A stretch of DNA of 64,000 nt, taken from positions 6,524,001 through 6,588,000 of the forward strand of contig CANTUQ010000159.1 in NCBI GenBank assembly GCA_947683425.1, read 5' to 3'. Positions 11,252 through 23,026 of the stretch are shown piece after piece. Each line of letters begins with the position of its first letter. Within the stretch, counting starts at the first letter, position 1. This DNA comes from Excoecaria cochinchinensis. Taxonomy: Eukaryota; Streptophyta; Magnoliopsida; Malpighiales; Euphorbiaceae. Made by a program: the position numbers and the translations under genes. The notes beneath the pieces were generated by a model. It did no database searches and was not told the origin of the DNA. It saw only the letters and a list, made by a program, of their open reading frames with translations.

Positions 11252-12051
11252 AACCCTTGCTTGTCCTCAAGCAAGACAAAAGAAATAAGAAAATTCAACA
11301 GCCAGTAAACATCATTATACAGCACTATCCATTCTGCAAATATAATAGAATTGAAAAGATCAAATATCTTAAACACTCAAAAATATCAGTAAATCAAATT
11401 TCAAAGCATGTATTAAAATTTTAACAAGTCACTTAATTTTTTCTAATTCCAACATTAAGAGTATAAGTCTCAAAAAACTAAACATGATTTAAAGAGAGAA
11501 ATTTGATCATAAAGTAAAAAAAAAATTCTAAAGTTGCTAGCTGCATTTAGGATAGTTTTGAGCCCACTTACCCTTAATCCAATCTCATGGCATTTTTAGA
11601 CTTTTCTTTTTCTTTTCTTTTGATTTTTCTTTTTGTTTTGAATCATGGGTAAATTTGCTTTCATTTTTTCCCATGAACAGCAAGAGAAAGCAGTATGGGT
11701 GCGTTTTACGCTCCATCCCATACATTTCAATTTTAGATGTACATCTTGCTTTCTTTTCTTTTTATGAATTGAGTGGGTGCATTTTATGCTCCATCCCACT
11801 TGTGATTGTCTTTTATTTTTTCTAAGTCCTCATCCATTATTGAAAGAAATAAGGTAAGTATTATGGCAATAGTTTCCATTAAGCAACTAGAAACCTAAAA
11901 TTTTAAGCTAAATGAGCAAATCCTAACATTAAAAACATAGTTAGTAAAAAAAGACTAAATAACCTATGATGTTGAAAGAAGTAAAAGAAAATAACTTGAA
12001 ACATTTAAAACACATACCAAAAATTTTGAAAAACTGATAAAAATGAGCCAC
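11252..12051 (-). other. 3' untranslated region of element F (distal part)
   Basis: No gene. It contains a near-duplicate TGGGTGCRTTTTAYGCTCCA motif at about 11694 and 11773, AT-rich filler, and ends at the CACTA terminus of G. It continues at about 15076 beyond G. Confidence 0.6.
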
Positions 12052-12059
12052 TACAAGAA

Positions 12060-12475
12060 TTTAAGGATTTTCCGACGGAAATTCCCGACGGAAATCCAAG
12101 AGTTTCCGTCGGAAAATGAAATTGCCGACGGAATGCAATTCCGTCGGCAATGTGATCGTAGGTAAAAATTGCCGACGGAATATTAAATTCCGTCGGCAAT
12201 TTTCCCGACGGAATATTAAATTCCGTCGGCAATTTTCCCGACGGAATTTAATATTCCGTCGGGAAATTCTAAAATATTTTTATTTTTAAAAAAAAATTCC
12301 CGACGGAATATTAAATTCCGTCGGGAAAATTGCCGACGGAATTTAATATTCCGTCGGTAAATTTCCCGACGGAATTTAATATTCCGTCGGGAATTAAAAA
12401 AAATAAAAAAAAAATTCAGAATTTACCGACGGAATTTAAAATTCCGTCGGGAATTTTTAAAAAAATTAAAAAAAA
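12060..12475. repeat. Left subterminal inverted repeats of element G
   Basis: About a dozen alternating CCGACGGAA and TTCCGTCGG motifs, many forming hairpins around AATTTAATA. Arrays of this kind bind transposase in CACTA elements. Confidence 0.8.
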
Positions 12476-13034
12476 ATTAGAAAAATCCCACAAAAGATGA
12501 AAATAAATGACTTAATTTAGTGTAAAATGAAGTAAAATGACCAAATTGAAAATATCTTCCTAATTTAGCTCAAAAAAATTCATTCTAAGACGAATTGAAC
12601 ATGATCAAAAAAATTTAAGTTCCATTTTACTCCCATTTAAAAATCAAAACACATAAAAAGGCACGAGGTTACCTGATAATGGACACAATTTTATACAGAA
12701 ATGCAGCTCACTCTTGCAGGAAGAAAATTACATAGCTCAATAACATTTATTGCACCATCACCAAAATGACAACTTAATTAAAATAATTGATGCCTGTATG
12801 AATAATATAAAGATGCATCAAAGTTTTCTAAGTACCCAATTGATTAGTTCTAGCATTTCAGTCATGGCCCCAAAAGCAACTATCATACAAGACAAAAATT
12901 ACTTAATGAAGGTTGAAAAAGGCCAATCAAAAAACAAAAAGTTATATCTACCATTGCCATGTCCAGATTTTTTCAGCAGTCTATAAAATGGAAATCTGAA
13001 GCCATACCAGATGCAATATCCAAGTAGATTCATT

Positions 13035-14100
13035 ACCTTCCAAATAGCATATCCCTCATTACATTCCGAATAGCATATCCCTTGTTAAGGACTCTCATCA
13101 CCAGCTTGCACCCCAACACCTTCCCTGGAAGAGTTCTGATAAAACTTATTGTTGATGTATCCACTTGCCCAGGGAAGTCACTGCTCACGGACATTCTGTA
13201 TCTGCTTCCATGATGCTTCTCGTAAGAGCGGTATAGCTGGTCTAGAGAGCCATCTATAAAATCCATCATATGTGCATACATTTAAGACAGGGATTATATA
13301 ATTAGAAATTAGAATCTATTACAAGTTGTAAACACTTCAACATAAAATGCTGAGGGAATGAATTAAAATATATTTTGAATTATCCAATTTACATCTTAAA
13401 TTGTTCCATATTACTGACACTTTAAATTGCTATAATGAAATTTTAAAAATTTAACATAATGAATGGTGAATTCATATCACAGAGATGAAAGTCGAAACAC
13501 AGCAGCTGATTAATAATAGAATATATTTTCCAACTAATTTTAGTGATACAAACATTATATTCAGCACCTCTTCTTTCTAGAAATGATTCAATAATATATA
13601 AACCAAAAATAATGTATATATATATGTGTGGGTGTGCATAATGAACTTGTAAAAGTTTTAAAACTAGAACTAACTCAAGTTTCAATTCAATTTGGACAAT
13701 AGCAGTTGCTCAAAACAATAATTCAACATACACAGGGTTGTAAGAAATCAATTTTCTTCAAGTTGGTCTAAATTGATGAAATGGAAATTTTACCAACTCC
13801 CTTCAGAAAGTAACAGATAGTTATGGAAAATAGAGATGATCATAATGAAAAAGTGACTTACCACCCTCATCTAACACATCAGCAAGTTTATGAAGTGCCT
13901 GAAGAATATCTCGTTCATGCTCCTAATTAAATTGCAACATCACATTCTTAATATTAGCTGTCAATCCAGAGTTCCTAGTCACAAGGCAACAGCTTACATA
14001 AAAGTGAAAGTGTAATGCTTCAGACAAAGACGGTGAAATAAGAAATTACTTCTAGAACTAACATGGCCTTCCGAAGTTTAACAGGATCAGGGTTTAACAC
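13035..14100 (-). pseudogene. Captured host-gene fragment with three exons in element G
   Basis: On the minus strand three blocks join in frame across good splice sites. The first is about 14100-14050 (contains DPVKLRKAMLVLE, donor GTAATT). The second is 13922-13862 (acceptor TTAG, translation EHERDILQALHKLADVLDE, donor GTAAGT). The third is 13253 to about 13035 (acceptor TATAG, contains SLDQLYRSYEKHHGSRY and ISFIRTLPGKVLG). Codon phase is kept at both junctions. Such a pattern means intron-containing host DNA was picked up rather than a retrocopy. I do not recognise the protein; the motifs are soluble and mostly helical in look. A further possible exon with donor GTAACC lies near 12735-12675. 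There is no start codon or terminator, so it is a fragment rather than a gene. Confidence 0.65.
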
Positions 14101-14224
14101 AAAATCAATACACAAAATAATAAATATACAAACAAATATAACTCAAAATTAAAACAAATTAAAAATGCAAACAATAATAAAAATGCATACATATTATTAA
14201 CAAAATAAAATAAAATAAATTAAA

Positions 14225-14600
14225 AAAATAAGGAGGTAGCTGGACCTCGGGGGCGGCAGAACCAGGGAGCACGCGTGGAGGCGCGGAAGAGGAAGCAGGC
14301 GGACGCGGACCGATCGGCGGCGGCTTCCGGCGGCGGTAGCTGGCCAGATCTGGCGGTGGGCAGAAGGAGGAAGAGAAAGCGTGAGCCAGGAAGGGAGGGA
14401 GAAGAAGGAGGAGCAAACGGCGCGGAGGAGGAAGCAGGCGGCACAGGCGAACGCGGACCGATCGACGGCGGCTTCCGACGGCGGTAGCTGGCCAGATCTG
14501 GCGGTGGGCATGCAGGGGCTGGGCAGAAAGAGGAAGAGGCAGCGTGAGGGAGAGAGGGAAAAGAAGAGAGAGAGGGAAAAGAAAAAGGAAAAAGGGAATT
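14225..14600. repeat. CG-rich patch with a 152-bp tandem duplication in element G
   Basis: GCGGACCGATCG, CGGCGGCTTCC and GGTAGCTGGCCAGATCTGG occur at about 14300-14358 and again at about 14452-14510. The patch is strongly purine-rich on the plus strand (GGAAGAGG runs). Long open frames here on both strands follow from base composition. It may be the captured 5' end of a host gene. Confidence 0.6.
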
Positions 14601-14609
14601 TAAAACCCT

Positions 14610-15072
14610 TATTTTTAGCGACGGTATAAATACCATCGCTAAATAGCGACGGTATACATATACCGTCGCTAAAAATTAGCGACGGATACACTATTCCGTC
14701 GCTAAAAATATTTAAATTAATACAATTAATTTTATTTAACGACGGAACTTCAATCCGTCGCTAATAAAATAAATTATATTTTTATACATTTAGCGACGGA
14801 ATTTAATTTCCGTCGCTAAAATTAGCGACGGAATTATATATCCGTCGCTAAAAATATTTTAATTAATATATTTAATTTTATTTAACGACGGAAATTAATT
14901 CCGTCGCTAATAAAAGAAATTATTTTTTTTTAAATAATTTTAGCGACGGAATTCATAATCCGTCGCTAATTTTAGCGACGGAATATGAATTCCGTCGTAA
15001 TTTCGGTCGTTAAAAATGGAGGGAAATTATTCCCGCCATTTTTAGCGACGTAATTTTTTTCCGTAGCTAATT
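14610..15072. repeat. Right subterminal inverted repeats of element G
   Basis: Alternating TAGCGACGG and CCGTCGCTA motifs separated by short AT stretches, about 16 half-sites. They differ from the left set in the bases next to the shared CGACGG core. Confidence 0.8.
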
Positions 15073-15075
15073 AGC

Positions 15076-15332
15076 AACCTATATAACATACTAATTGAAC
15101 AATGCCTTATAATAAAATTCACTTATCAAGCCTAATTGAGAAACAAAGACACACAAACAAGCATGCAATTAACATACAAAACATATATAAACATATAAAA
15201 CAAAAACAAACAAACAACACACTCACTCCCCCACACTTAGAACACACATTGTCCTCAATGTGAAGAAATGAAACAAAAATAAACAATTAAAAGAAATAGA
15301 AAAAAAAAACAAAGAGAAGAAAAACTCCTTGC
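15076..15332 (-). other. 3' region of element F next to ORF-1
   Basis: Contains a second PPT-like tract (minus strand TAAGTGTGGGGGAGTG near 15229) preceded by TTGAGGACAATGTG. Athila elements often carry such an internal copy downstream of their last ORF. No gene. Confidence 0.6.
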
Positions 15333-16503
15333 TCATGGTGAGGGTGGAGGTGATGGAACCTCAAATCTAGATTGAGCGATGAAATGATCCATCCTATACT
15401 CCAAACGCCTTTGTCTTCTCGCTATAGAAGAAAGTTGATCTTACATATGAGATTGATTTTGTAAAAGCTGCTCAAGGATAGCTGGTATGTTATGGCTAGA
15501 TGACCCAACATCAGGTGCTGCAGCCACCTCTGCTGGAACATCAAGCATAGCTTCATCATCACTGCCTCCTTCATCACCAGCTTCTTCTTTTTATGCCTCT
15601 TCTTGGGGCGCAGAAGATCCTGGAATATCCCTCCAACACAACCGAGCACGATGTGGAATTTCCTAAAAATTATTACCAACTACCTCTCCACACACCAACA
15701 CAAGCTTAGTAAAATAAAGACAAGGAAAAACTCGATATATTGCACTAAAATCCACATTTAAATGCCTTGCAATACTAGCAATTACATGCCCACGAGTTAA
15801 AGGTGAATCGTGCTTATTAAGACATTGAAACAATTGAGTAAAAACCCAATAAGGCCAACATACATCCTTACGTTCATGGATACACCACATCAAAAACAAC
15901 TCATGATATAAAACTCTGTTAAATTCAGACCTATTAAAAACTACAGAAGCCAAAACCTTATGCAAAATCCAATATTTCAAAATCTTTAATAAACATAGAC
16001 TTAGCATCTCTAACTCTATAAGGTGTTGGTAAATCAGTTAAAAAGTTCCAAAATTAATTAGGCTTAAAAGATTTAGGCAAATCAGTTAAACAAGTTTGGG
16101 AAAATCTAAACATCCTATTCATCATAAAATAGGTTAAAGCATATGGTTTACCAGCCAACCTAAAATCCAACCAATTCTCATAGTCCTCATTCTTTTTCAA
16201 TGTGGTGTAAAACTCCAAAACTAAATCAGGATGAACATCTTCATACATAGTTGCAAATTTCAATAAGCAACAAAATCTCAACATTTCAGTAACAACATCT
16301 AACATGCCAATTTGTGCAAGCAAAGAATCAGGAAAATACTTACATTGCAACAATGGTCTATCACGAAGGGTTAGATACCTACTACCTTCATCCACCAAAA
16401 ATATGGGAAATAAAGCACCAAAATGAGCAGCAATATTGCCCTCTTGAGCCTCCTATCTTTCTGATTCAGTACGTGATGAAGATGGGTTTTTAGTTCTCAC
16501 CAT
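15333..16503 (-). pseudogene. Athila ORF-1-like protein relic of element F
   Basis: The start codon is at 16503-16501 (MVRTKNPSSSRTES). The translation includes SRYLTLRDRPLLQCKYFPDS, LVLEFYTTLKKNEDY, LTRGHVIASIARHLNVDFSA and an acidic, serine- and proline-rich tail ending PSPPPSP at 15333. This fits the Athila ORF-1 family, a plant-specific protein of unknown function placed near the 3' end of Athila elements. Breaks are a TAG near 16453, a TAA near 16050, a frame change near 16000, and stops near 15660 and 15595. Family assignment comes from recalled motif pattern and position; no profile search was run. Confidence 0.65.
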
Positions 16504-17498
16504 TGTTGAGTAGTAAAACAGAGATTGAAAGAAAATATAGAGTAAAAAGAAATAGAACTGCTAATGATGTGTGTGTTGGCAGTATTTTATCGGAGAATGC
16601 CGAAAGAAACAAAGAACAATGAAAATTAAAGGAAGTAAAAGAAACAAAGTACTGGCTGTGAAGGGATATTACTACGAAAAGAAATGACTATGAAAAGAAA
16701 TGGCAGTTGCGAAAGCGGTAATGAGAAATCGAAAAAAGGAAGGGAAATGAATGAAGATAAAGAGTCGAATAATGGTGTGTGACTCGTGACCTAGAATACG
16801 AAAAGGTTACAAATAAGAGGGAAATGTGGAAAGTTAAGTGAAATAAAAATGAAGAAGGAAGAATACTAAAGGTCCCGATGTTTTAGAGTTTGAAATTAAA
16901 ATGTCCCTCTTTGATTGCTAATCTTGTTTTTTTAGGGTTTACGTTTAAATTAAGTTAATTTAATTGAAATTAAGACATAGTAATCTGATGGAAAAAAAAA
17001 AAAACAAAACCAAATTAAGAGAAAAATAATAAGTAAAATAACAAAATAGAAGAAAAATTGAGAACTTACCTAATGTAGCACATTACGCTTCACGAGTCGT
17101 GAGGCATCTTCACGACTCGAGAAGCAGCCCCACTTACTAATGCGGAATGCTTTCTCGACTGCACGACTCATGAAGGTATGTCACGAGTCGTGTAGCTCCG
17201 CTGCTTGCCCTTGCTGTCGCGATCGCGACAGAACCTCAATCGCAATCTATGTACATTCTGTCGCGCTCGCTGTTGCTATCGCGCACGCGACAGAATATCA
17301 CGTCTGTAATTATTTTTTTTTTTCATGTTTTAACAATCAATAAAACAATACCTAATCTTACTTTTTTAACTTGTAAAATTAAAACCAAATGTGTTAATAA
17401 TAGAAAAATACACAATATAAAATACAATAACTTAAAATAACATAAAACACATATAGAAAGAAAATATAATTAAGCAACCTAAATAAGAGACATAAATA
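16504..17498 (-). other. Spacer between ORF-1 and gag of element F
   Basis: No gene. Where an autonomous Athila would carry several kilobases of pol, only about 1 kb of AT-rich sequence remains. Positions 17085-17300 hold a cluster of the palindromes TCACGAGTCGTGA and GTCGCGATCGCGAC, the same motifs as in the F LTR. Confidence 0.65.
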
Positions 17499-18463
17499 TT
17501 AGGATTTTATATGGTCTCTAGGATTTACTTCAGTATTGCTTGGAAGACATCCTAAATTTCTAGAAGCTAAAGAACTTGCTAATTGGCCCAATTGAACCTC
17601 AAGATTATGAATAGATGAGGCATGATTTTTAGTGATTTGGTCAACTTTTGCCTCAAGTTTCTTTTGATTTTCATCTTGAGCACTCATCTTAAAATTTATC
17701 TCCTCAATGAATTTATCAATTTTTCCTTCAAAAGCTCCAAACCTATCTTGTGGTTGTTGGTATCCTACACCCCTATTTTGGTTGTTATTATTATTTCCCC
17801 ATGACAAATTAGGATAGCTCCTCCAACCAGGGTTAAAGGTGTTAGAATAAGGGTTCCCATGCCCTTGTCTTTGGATAAAATTAACTTCTTCTTCTTTATT
17901 AGTTATTCAAAAATTTCAATTGCCAGTAACATGCCCTTGTTGACCACAAATATTGCATGCATTTGATAACTTACCTCCCATACTTAGGCTATTAACCTTA
18001 CGAGTCATTGCCTCAATTTGAGCTTGCAAAGCTACTATAGAATCTATGGAATGGACCCCCCTAGCATTAGAATTATTAGATTCCCTTACTCTTTCAGTAG
18101 GCCACATACAATTATTCATGGACATTTCTTCCAACAACTCAAAAGCTGCTTCAGTAGTTTTCCTCATTAAAGAGCCACTAGCTACAGTATCAATCGTACC
18201 TCTTGTGGTAGGATTAACTCCATTGTAAAATGTTTGCATCAACAGCTCCCTTAGAAGGTAGTGATGTGGACACATTCGCTACAATTCCTTAAACCTTTCC
18301 CACGCTTCATACAAAGAATCATTATCATTTTGCACAAAAGTAGTGATATCCTTTATGATTTTGGCAGTTTTGGCTAAGGGAAAATATTTTGATAGAAATG
18401 CTTGGGCCAATTGGTCCCAAGTGGTTACAGATCCCCTTGTAAGTGAATTCAACCAAGCCTTGG
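17499..18463 (-). pseudogene. Athila-type gag of element F (C-terminal part, broken)
   Basis: The minus-strand translation runs from LTRGSVTTWDQLAQAFLSKY, through a zinc knuckle CNICGQQGHVTGN whose last cysteine codon is now TGA, to the Athila-like segment NPYSNTFNPGWRSYPNLSWG and a coiled-coil-like tail (KKLEAKVDQITKNHASSIHN, then LASSLASRNLG). Other breaks are stops next to the knuckle and a frame change around 18276. The N-terminal part lies across the C insertion at 37260-37384 (EDPNAYLANFLEICDTFKIN). C entered inside the codons just before LTRGSV. Confidence 0.85.
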
Positions 18464-19629
18464 TGTGACGCGCGCCGGATCCCACGGCCGCCCCTCTGAC
18501 TGCCCGCTTGAGGGCGATCGGGCAATTGAGGATCCGCTGGCAACTTGTAAATATATTTACAAGTGCATCTATTTTGGGCAACTAGGAGGTTTCATGGAGT
18601 CGCCACCCAATAGAACATTGGAAAAGTTTCTCTCGCCTCGGAAAGCCTAAGACTGCGCTTAGTATCCATTTTGGGCCAACCAAAGGGGTCTTGGAAGGTA
18701 AACCTCTCGCCCTAAGGAGCCTAGGATTCATTGATTAAGTCTTTTGATGGGACACAAGAAGTGTCTTGGAGATCCCATCAAAACGAGTCTCTAGCCTTGT
18801 TGAGCCCAAAGACCAGAGATAGATTCGGGACTTCTCATTTATTCATACTTTGATTAATTTTATAATTAAGTTTTGAATTTATTATTTCACCATCTTTCCA
18901 TACGATACAATCTATTAAAAGGCGCAATCATTCATGTCAAAAGCATTAATAAATAAAGCATTATTAAAATAAAATATACAAAATTAAGTTACAACAAAAA
19001 TAGGGGCGAAATACAATGCCCATTGTAAATAAGGTATAAAACAAGCATAAATCGGGATGTTCATTTAGACGGGAACATTGGTTTCCAATTACTTATTTTA
19101 TAAAGTTTAGAATTCTCAAATCAATTTAAACCTTTTGGCTCGAGATGAAAATGAGGACATTGTTCCAGTTTTATTAACCAATATTTTATTTAGTAGAAAA
19201 CATTTGTGTGGTGGTTCTTTTTAAGAGCGGTCGAAAATCGTTTTATTATTACAAAGCACAGTCGAATAAAAAGAATAGAATAATAATTACATATTCCAAA
19301 TAATAAATAATAAATTCATCCTAATTTACCTGTCCCGATCATACTTCTTAGAAAAACCACATGCCTCCCGCATTGCAGTCAAAATAGAAAAATGATATTG
19401 GTTAATCGTGAATAAATAAACAATTGAATAAATAAATAAATGAATGAATGATTGAATAAAGTAAATTGGAAAAAATGAATAATTGAATAAAGTAATTGAG
19501 AAAAATGAATGAGATTGATAATGGATTAAATTAAATGATAAGTAAATGAATAAATAATTAAATAAATAATTGAATGAAATAAATTGAGAATTAATGAATA
19601 TAAAAGCACAAATGACAATTAAAATGATT

Positions 19630-19652
19630 AATGCCAACAAAAATAATAATGC

Positions 19653-19698
<46 letters not shown>

Positions 19699-19983
19699 CA
19701 TAAAATAATGATAGTAATTATGAATAGATAAAATAATAATATACTAATAACAATAATAGCTATAAAATGTATTAGACATAAAATTAATATTAGTAAAATA
19801 ATAATATAAAAACAGAAAGTCAAATAAGAATAAATAAATATAATAATTATAATATTAGTAATAATAATAATAATAATAATAATAATAGTAATTATATAAT
19901 ATAACAACAATAGCCACAACAATAATCATAATAATAATATTAGCAATAATAATATAGTAATAATAATAAATAATCATAAAATA

Positions 19984-20059
<76 letters not shown>

Positions 20060-20161
20060 TAAATAATATTAATAACAACAATATTAATATAACTCAATAA
20101 TACTAATAATAAATAAATAAAAAAGATAATAATAATAATAATATTAATAAATAAAAAATAA

Positions 20162-20206
<45 letters not shown>

Positions 20207-20289
20207 TATAATTATAATAAAAATAGAAAATTAAATAAATAATAATATTAATATTAATATTAATAATAAAAATAAAAATTCAGAAATTA

Positions 20290-20323
<34 letters not shown>

Positions 20324-20335
20324 GATAAAATAGGG
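19630..20335. repeat. (AAT)n microsatellite tracts in the element C 3' LTR
   Basis: Several long AAT/ATT runs separated by short interruptions. The other LTR has the same tracts at about 35540-36210 with different run lengths. Isoleucine- and tyrosine-rich open frames here are artefacts. Confidence 0.95.
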
Positions 20336-20937
20336 AAAATAGGGATTTACCTCGCCGGAGGGGAGGTGGTCGACACCACCAACGCCGGAGGATAGATCGG
20401 AACGTCAGCAACCATCCGTCGGTGGTCACGCGTCGGGAAGAGTCACCAGTTGGCCGGAAATCGTAGTGAGGTGTTTCGAGGGTCCCTCTCCGATCTCACA
20501 ACTGCCGGCGAGTGGCGATCCCCTGTGGCCACCGGCCGGTGCGTCCAAGTCCGGCGGTTCTTCTGGCGGCGCGCGTGTGGCTGGCCGGTACTGCGGCTGG
20601 TCGGCGGAGGCTCCGCCTCCTCTTCTTCTTTTTCTCCTTCCTTTTTTCGACGCCTGGTTTCGGTTCCCGTCATTTGCTGCCTCTGCTCCCTTATTTTCTT
20701 GCTTCTCTTGCTTTGTTTTTATTTTGGTTTGCCTTTCTTGCTTTTTCTTTCTATTTTCCTTGGCTTGTTGTTGCTCTCTCTGTATCTTTCTTGCTCTCTA
20801 TTTTTTCTTTGTCTTTCTGTGTTCTTCAGTCGAGAGAGCTCTCTCCTCTTTCTTTTCTTTTTTTTTTCTTTTCTTTTCCTTTCTTTTTCTTTCTTGATCT
20901 GCCGAGAGAGCTCTCTAATTGCCCTTCATTCTTTTCT

Positions 20938-20944
20938 TTTTATA
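20938..20944 (-). promoter_or_regulatory. Likely TATA box, element C 3' LTR
   Basis: The minus strand reads GGGTATAAAAAG, also present in the partner LTR (about 36823-36830). Confidence 0.45.
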
Positions 20945-21369
20945 CCCTAAAATTAGGGTTGATTTTTTGGTTCGATTAATAATTTCCTCCATTTTTAATT
21001 TTTTAATTACTTTAACTTAATTCAAATAACACACATTAATTAATTTAAACATTACATATTCATTAAACATTACATATTAATTACATTACATATTTTATAT
21101 CTTAATATAATTAATCTATTTAATATATCATACAATTTATCTAATTAATTAAACACTTTACATATTAACTAATTAATCTTTAATCTTTCATGCATTTTAA
21201 TTATCTAATTAAACTTACAATATAAATAAATTAAATTAACCCAACATTAATAATTAATTTCTAATTTTACCTACCTAATCTATATTATAATTTTTTTTTT
21301 GGAGGGAATTACTAAGGACCCAAAAATCACTTTTTGATATTAAACCCGACTCGAGACCCGGTGTCTACA

Positions 21370-21386
21370 GTTGCCCCCAATTTTGG
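21370..21386 (-). other. Polypurine tract of element C
   Basis: The minus strand reads CCAAAATTGGGGGCAAC directly before the LTR start TGTAGACACC. Confidence 0.75.
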
Positions 21387-21658
21387 AGAAGCTAGTGTAT
21401 AGACACCTAGGTGAGTCAAAATTCAAAGGAGAAAGACCAAAATTCAAAGATGGAAGAGAGAGAATTACATACCTGGGGATGCCGGACCTTACCTTGCTGG
21501 CGTAGGTACATGTGCCCTTGCTGGTCTCGTCTCGACCTGTTTCTGCTGGCCTCGTCTCGGCTCGCGCAGCTTTGGTGAGATGTAGTGCTCTCTGACTACA
21601 ACCTCTATTTGTGGCCTGTTCCACCACGAGTGTTCCGCTAGCCTCGTCTCGGCCTGCA
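21387..21658 (-). other. 3' UTR of element C between PPT and element D
   Basis: The start of the array that continues beyond D: GCCTCGTCTCGGC motifs and CTCTCTGACTACAACCTC segments, interrupted at the CGGAG target site. Confidence 0.65.
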
Positions 21659-22604
21659 CGGAGTGTCACACCCCACAAGTGGCTTATTTGGAAATTAGAA
21701 TTTTAATTGGATAATTAAGAGCAATTTGGTACTGTAATTGGGAAAGAGGATTAAATTGCAAGTATTAATAAAGTAATTAGATTGTAGAATTTTAGTTTAG
21801 TGAGGAGAAGGTAATTAGTTAAGGATTATTTGGTAAATTGGAATTAGTGGATTTGTTGAATGGTGTAACTGTGCATGTGTGCCAGGTGGAATGTGTGTGT
21901 GCACGTGGAATGAGAAAAGGGAAGAATGAGAAAAACTCAGTTGGCTGAAAACAAAAAGACTGAAAACTTCCTCTCTTCTTGCTCTCTCTCACGTAAAACC
22001 ACAGTCCGTTCTTTCTTTCTTCTGCATGTGGGTGTTCTTTAGTTTTGAGCAAAAGGTTAAAGTTATTAGAAGCTTCAGAAGCCTCTGAGGATAAAAGAAA
22101 GATAAAGGGAAAAGATAAGATTGTGGATTGAGAAGCTGTGGGCGTTTTTGGGGACTTCATTTCAGGTTTGGGAGAGTCTGTCATTTTCTCGTTTTGGATC
22201 TTGATTCCAATTATTGTATGTCTGTTATTTATGTGTAATTGGGTAGCAAAATGTATGAGAAATACGATGTGTATGCATGATTATAGTAGAAAATAAATAA
22301 CATGAACATGCAATGAGATGAATATGTATGAGTTTGAATATGGAAAACCTGGAAAGTTGATATTCTGACATTGCCTCTGTTTAATTGTAAAAAAATGTTT
22401 TATTTGTGTTATAAGTGCTGTGAATGTGCTCTGGAGATTTGAAGGTACGTATTCGAATTATGATTGCATGAAAAATGGTTTTAGATAAAGAGGAGTTTTG
22501 AATTTTAGACATACTCTGTTTTCTGGATTTTCTGGTTTTCACGTTTTCTTTCTGGGAATTTTGGAAATCTGTTGGAGAAGAAGAAGAAGTGTGAGAAGAA
22601 GATC

Positions 22605-23005
22605 ACGTGACGTGATGGAGCATCACGCCGTGACCCTCTTCCCTGAAGAAGGTCACGCGACGTGATGGGGCATCACGCCGTGATCCCCTTTCTGAGAAAT
22701 TGTGAGCAGTTGGGAGAAGGAGAAGCAAATTGTGAGTGGAGGGTCACGTGACGTGATGGGGCATCACGCCGTGACCTCCCTCCCTTTGGGAAGTCGCGAC
22801 GTGATGAAGCATCACGCCTCACGACCTCTCGCTGGTTTTCCTGCGTGTCACGGGACGAGACCTTGTGATCTCCTTTCCCCTCCTCACAGGCGTCACGAGA
22901 CGTGACTGGTGGTCACGCCGTGACTGCCTTGCTTTTTTTGCCTGGCGCTCGCGTGAAGCCTGCGTCACGCGACGTGATGAATGGTCACGGCGTGACCATC
23001 CTTCC
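22605..23005 (+). promoter_or_regulatory. TCACG/CGTGA inverted-repeat array upstream of the element D TATA box
   Basis: Six units of the type GTCACGYGACGTGATG followed by GCATCACGCCGTGAC, spaced 45-95 bp apart. The units contain ACGT cores (GACGTGA, CACGTGAC) of the kind bound by plant bZIP and bHLH factors. The copy in the second LTR is at about 26088-26488. A binding role is inference. Confidence 0.6.
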
Positions 23006-23018
23006 CTGCTGCCCTGTT

Positions 23019-23026
23019 TATAAAAA
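23019..23026 (+). promoter_or_regulatory. Likely TATA box, element D 5' LTR
   Basis: TATAAAAA, 14 bp after the last inverted-repeat unit. The same site is at 26502-26509 in the 3' LTR. Confidence 0.55.

Larger units (their letters stand above)
12052..15075. mobile_element. Element G: CACTA-like transposon carrying gene fragments, right end unresolved
   Basis: The left end is CACTACAAGAATTT, a typical CACTA terminus. Dense subterminal inverted repeats follow (CCGACGGAAT/ATTCCGTCGG, 12070-12470). On the right side a different subterminal set (TAGCGACGG/CCGTCGCTAA) runs from about 14610 to 15070. The interior carries three or more spliced exon fragments and a CG-rich patch. No CTTGTAGTG terminus is found at the right, so it is truncated, or two elements are joined. 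No transposase is visible, so it is non-autonomous. Confidence 0.65.
18464..21369 (-). repeat. Element C 3' LTR
   Basis: TGTGACGCGC to GGTGTCTACA on the plus strand. It contains (AAT)n tracts at 19640-19700 and 19860-20330, a CG-rich patch at 20345-20680, and a pyrimidine-rich stretch at 20620-20940. In element orientation a TATAAAA motif lies at 20944-20938, upstream of the CG-rich patch, so here the CG-rich DNA falls in the presumed transcribed leader rather than upstream. Confidence 0.9.

Noticed and set aside
14159..14691. Overlapping open frames on both strands in the CG-rich patch of G
   Set aside because: Explained by purine/pyrimidine asymmetry and a tandem duplication; no splice-consistent link to the captured exons was found.
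15055..15110. Right CACTA terminus of G
   Set aside because: No CTTGTAGTG and no TSD matching the left flank AGC; the end is left as unresolved.
19326..20097. Isoleucine- and tyrosine-rich open frames as membrane proteins
   Set aside because: They are translations of (AAT)n and other AT-rich tracts in the C LTR; the same occurs at 35211-35960 in the other LTR.
20450..20979. Leucine- and phenylalanine-rich frames of 143-166 codons on the plus strand
   Set aside because: A pyrimidine-rich tract inside the C LTR; three overlapping frames are open at once, and the matching frames in the other LTR are interrupted differently.
22702..22905. A 67-codon frame conserved in both D LTRs
   Set aside because: Identity reflects the recent origin of the LTRs; the frame follows the TCACG/CGTGA array and has no protein-like features.
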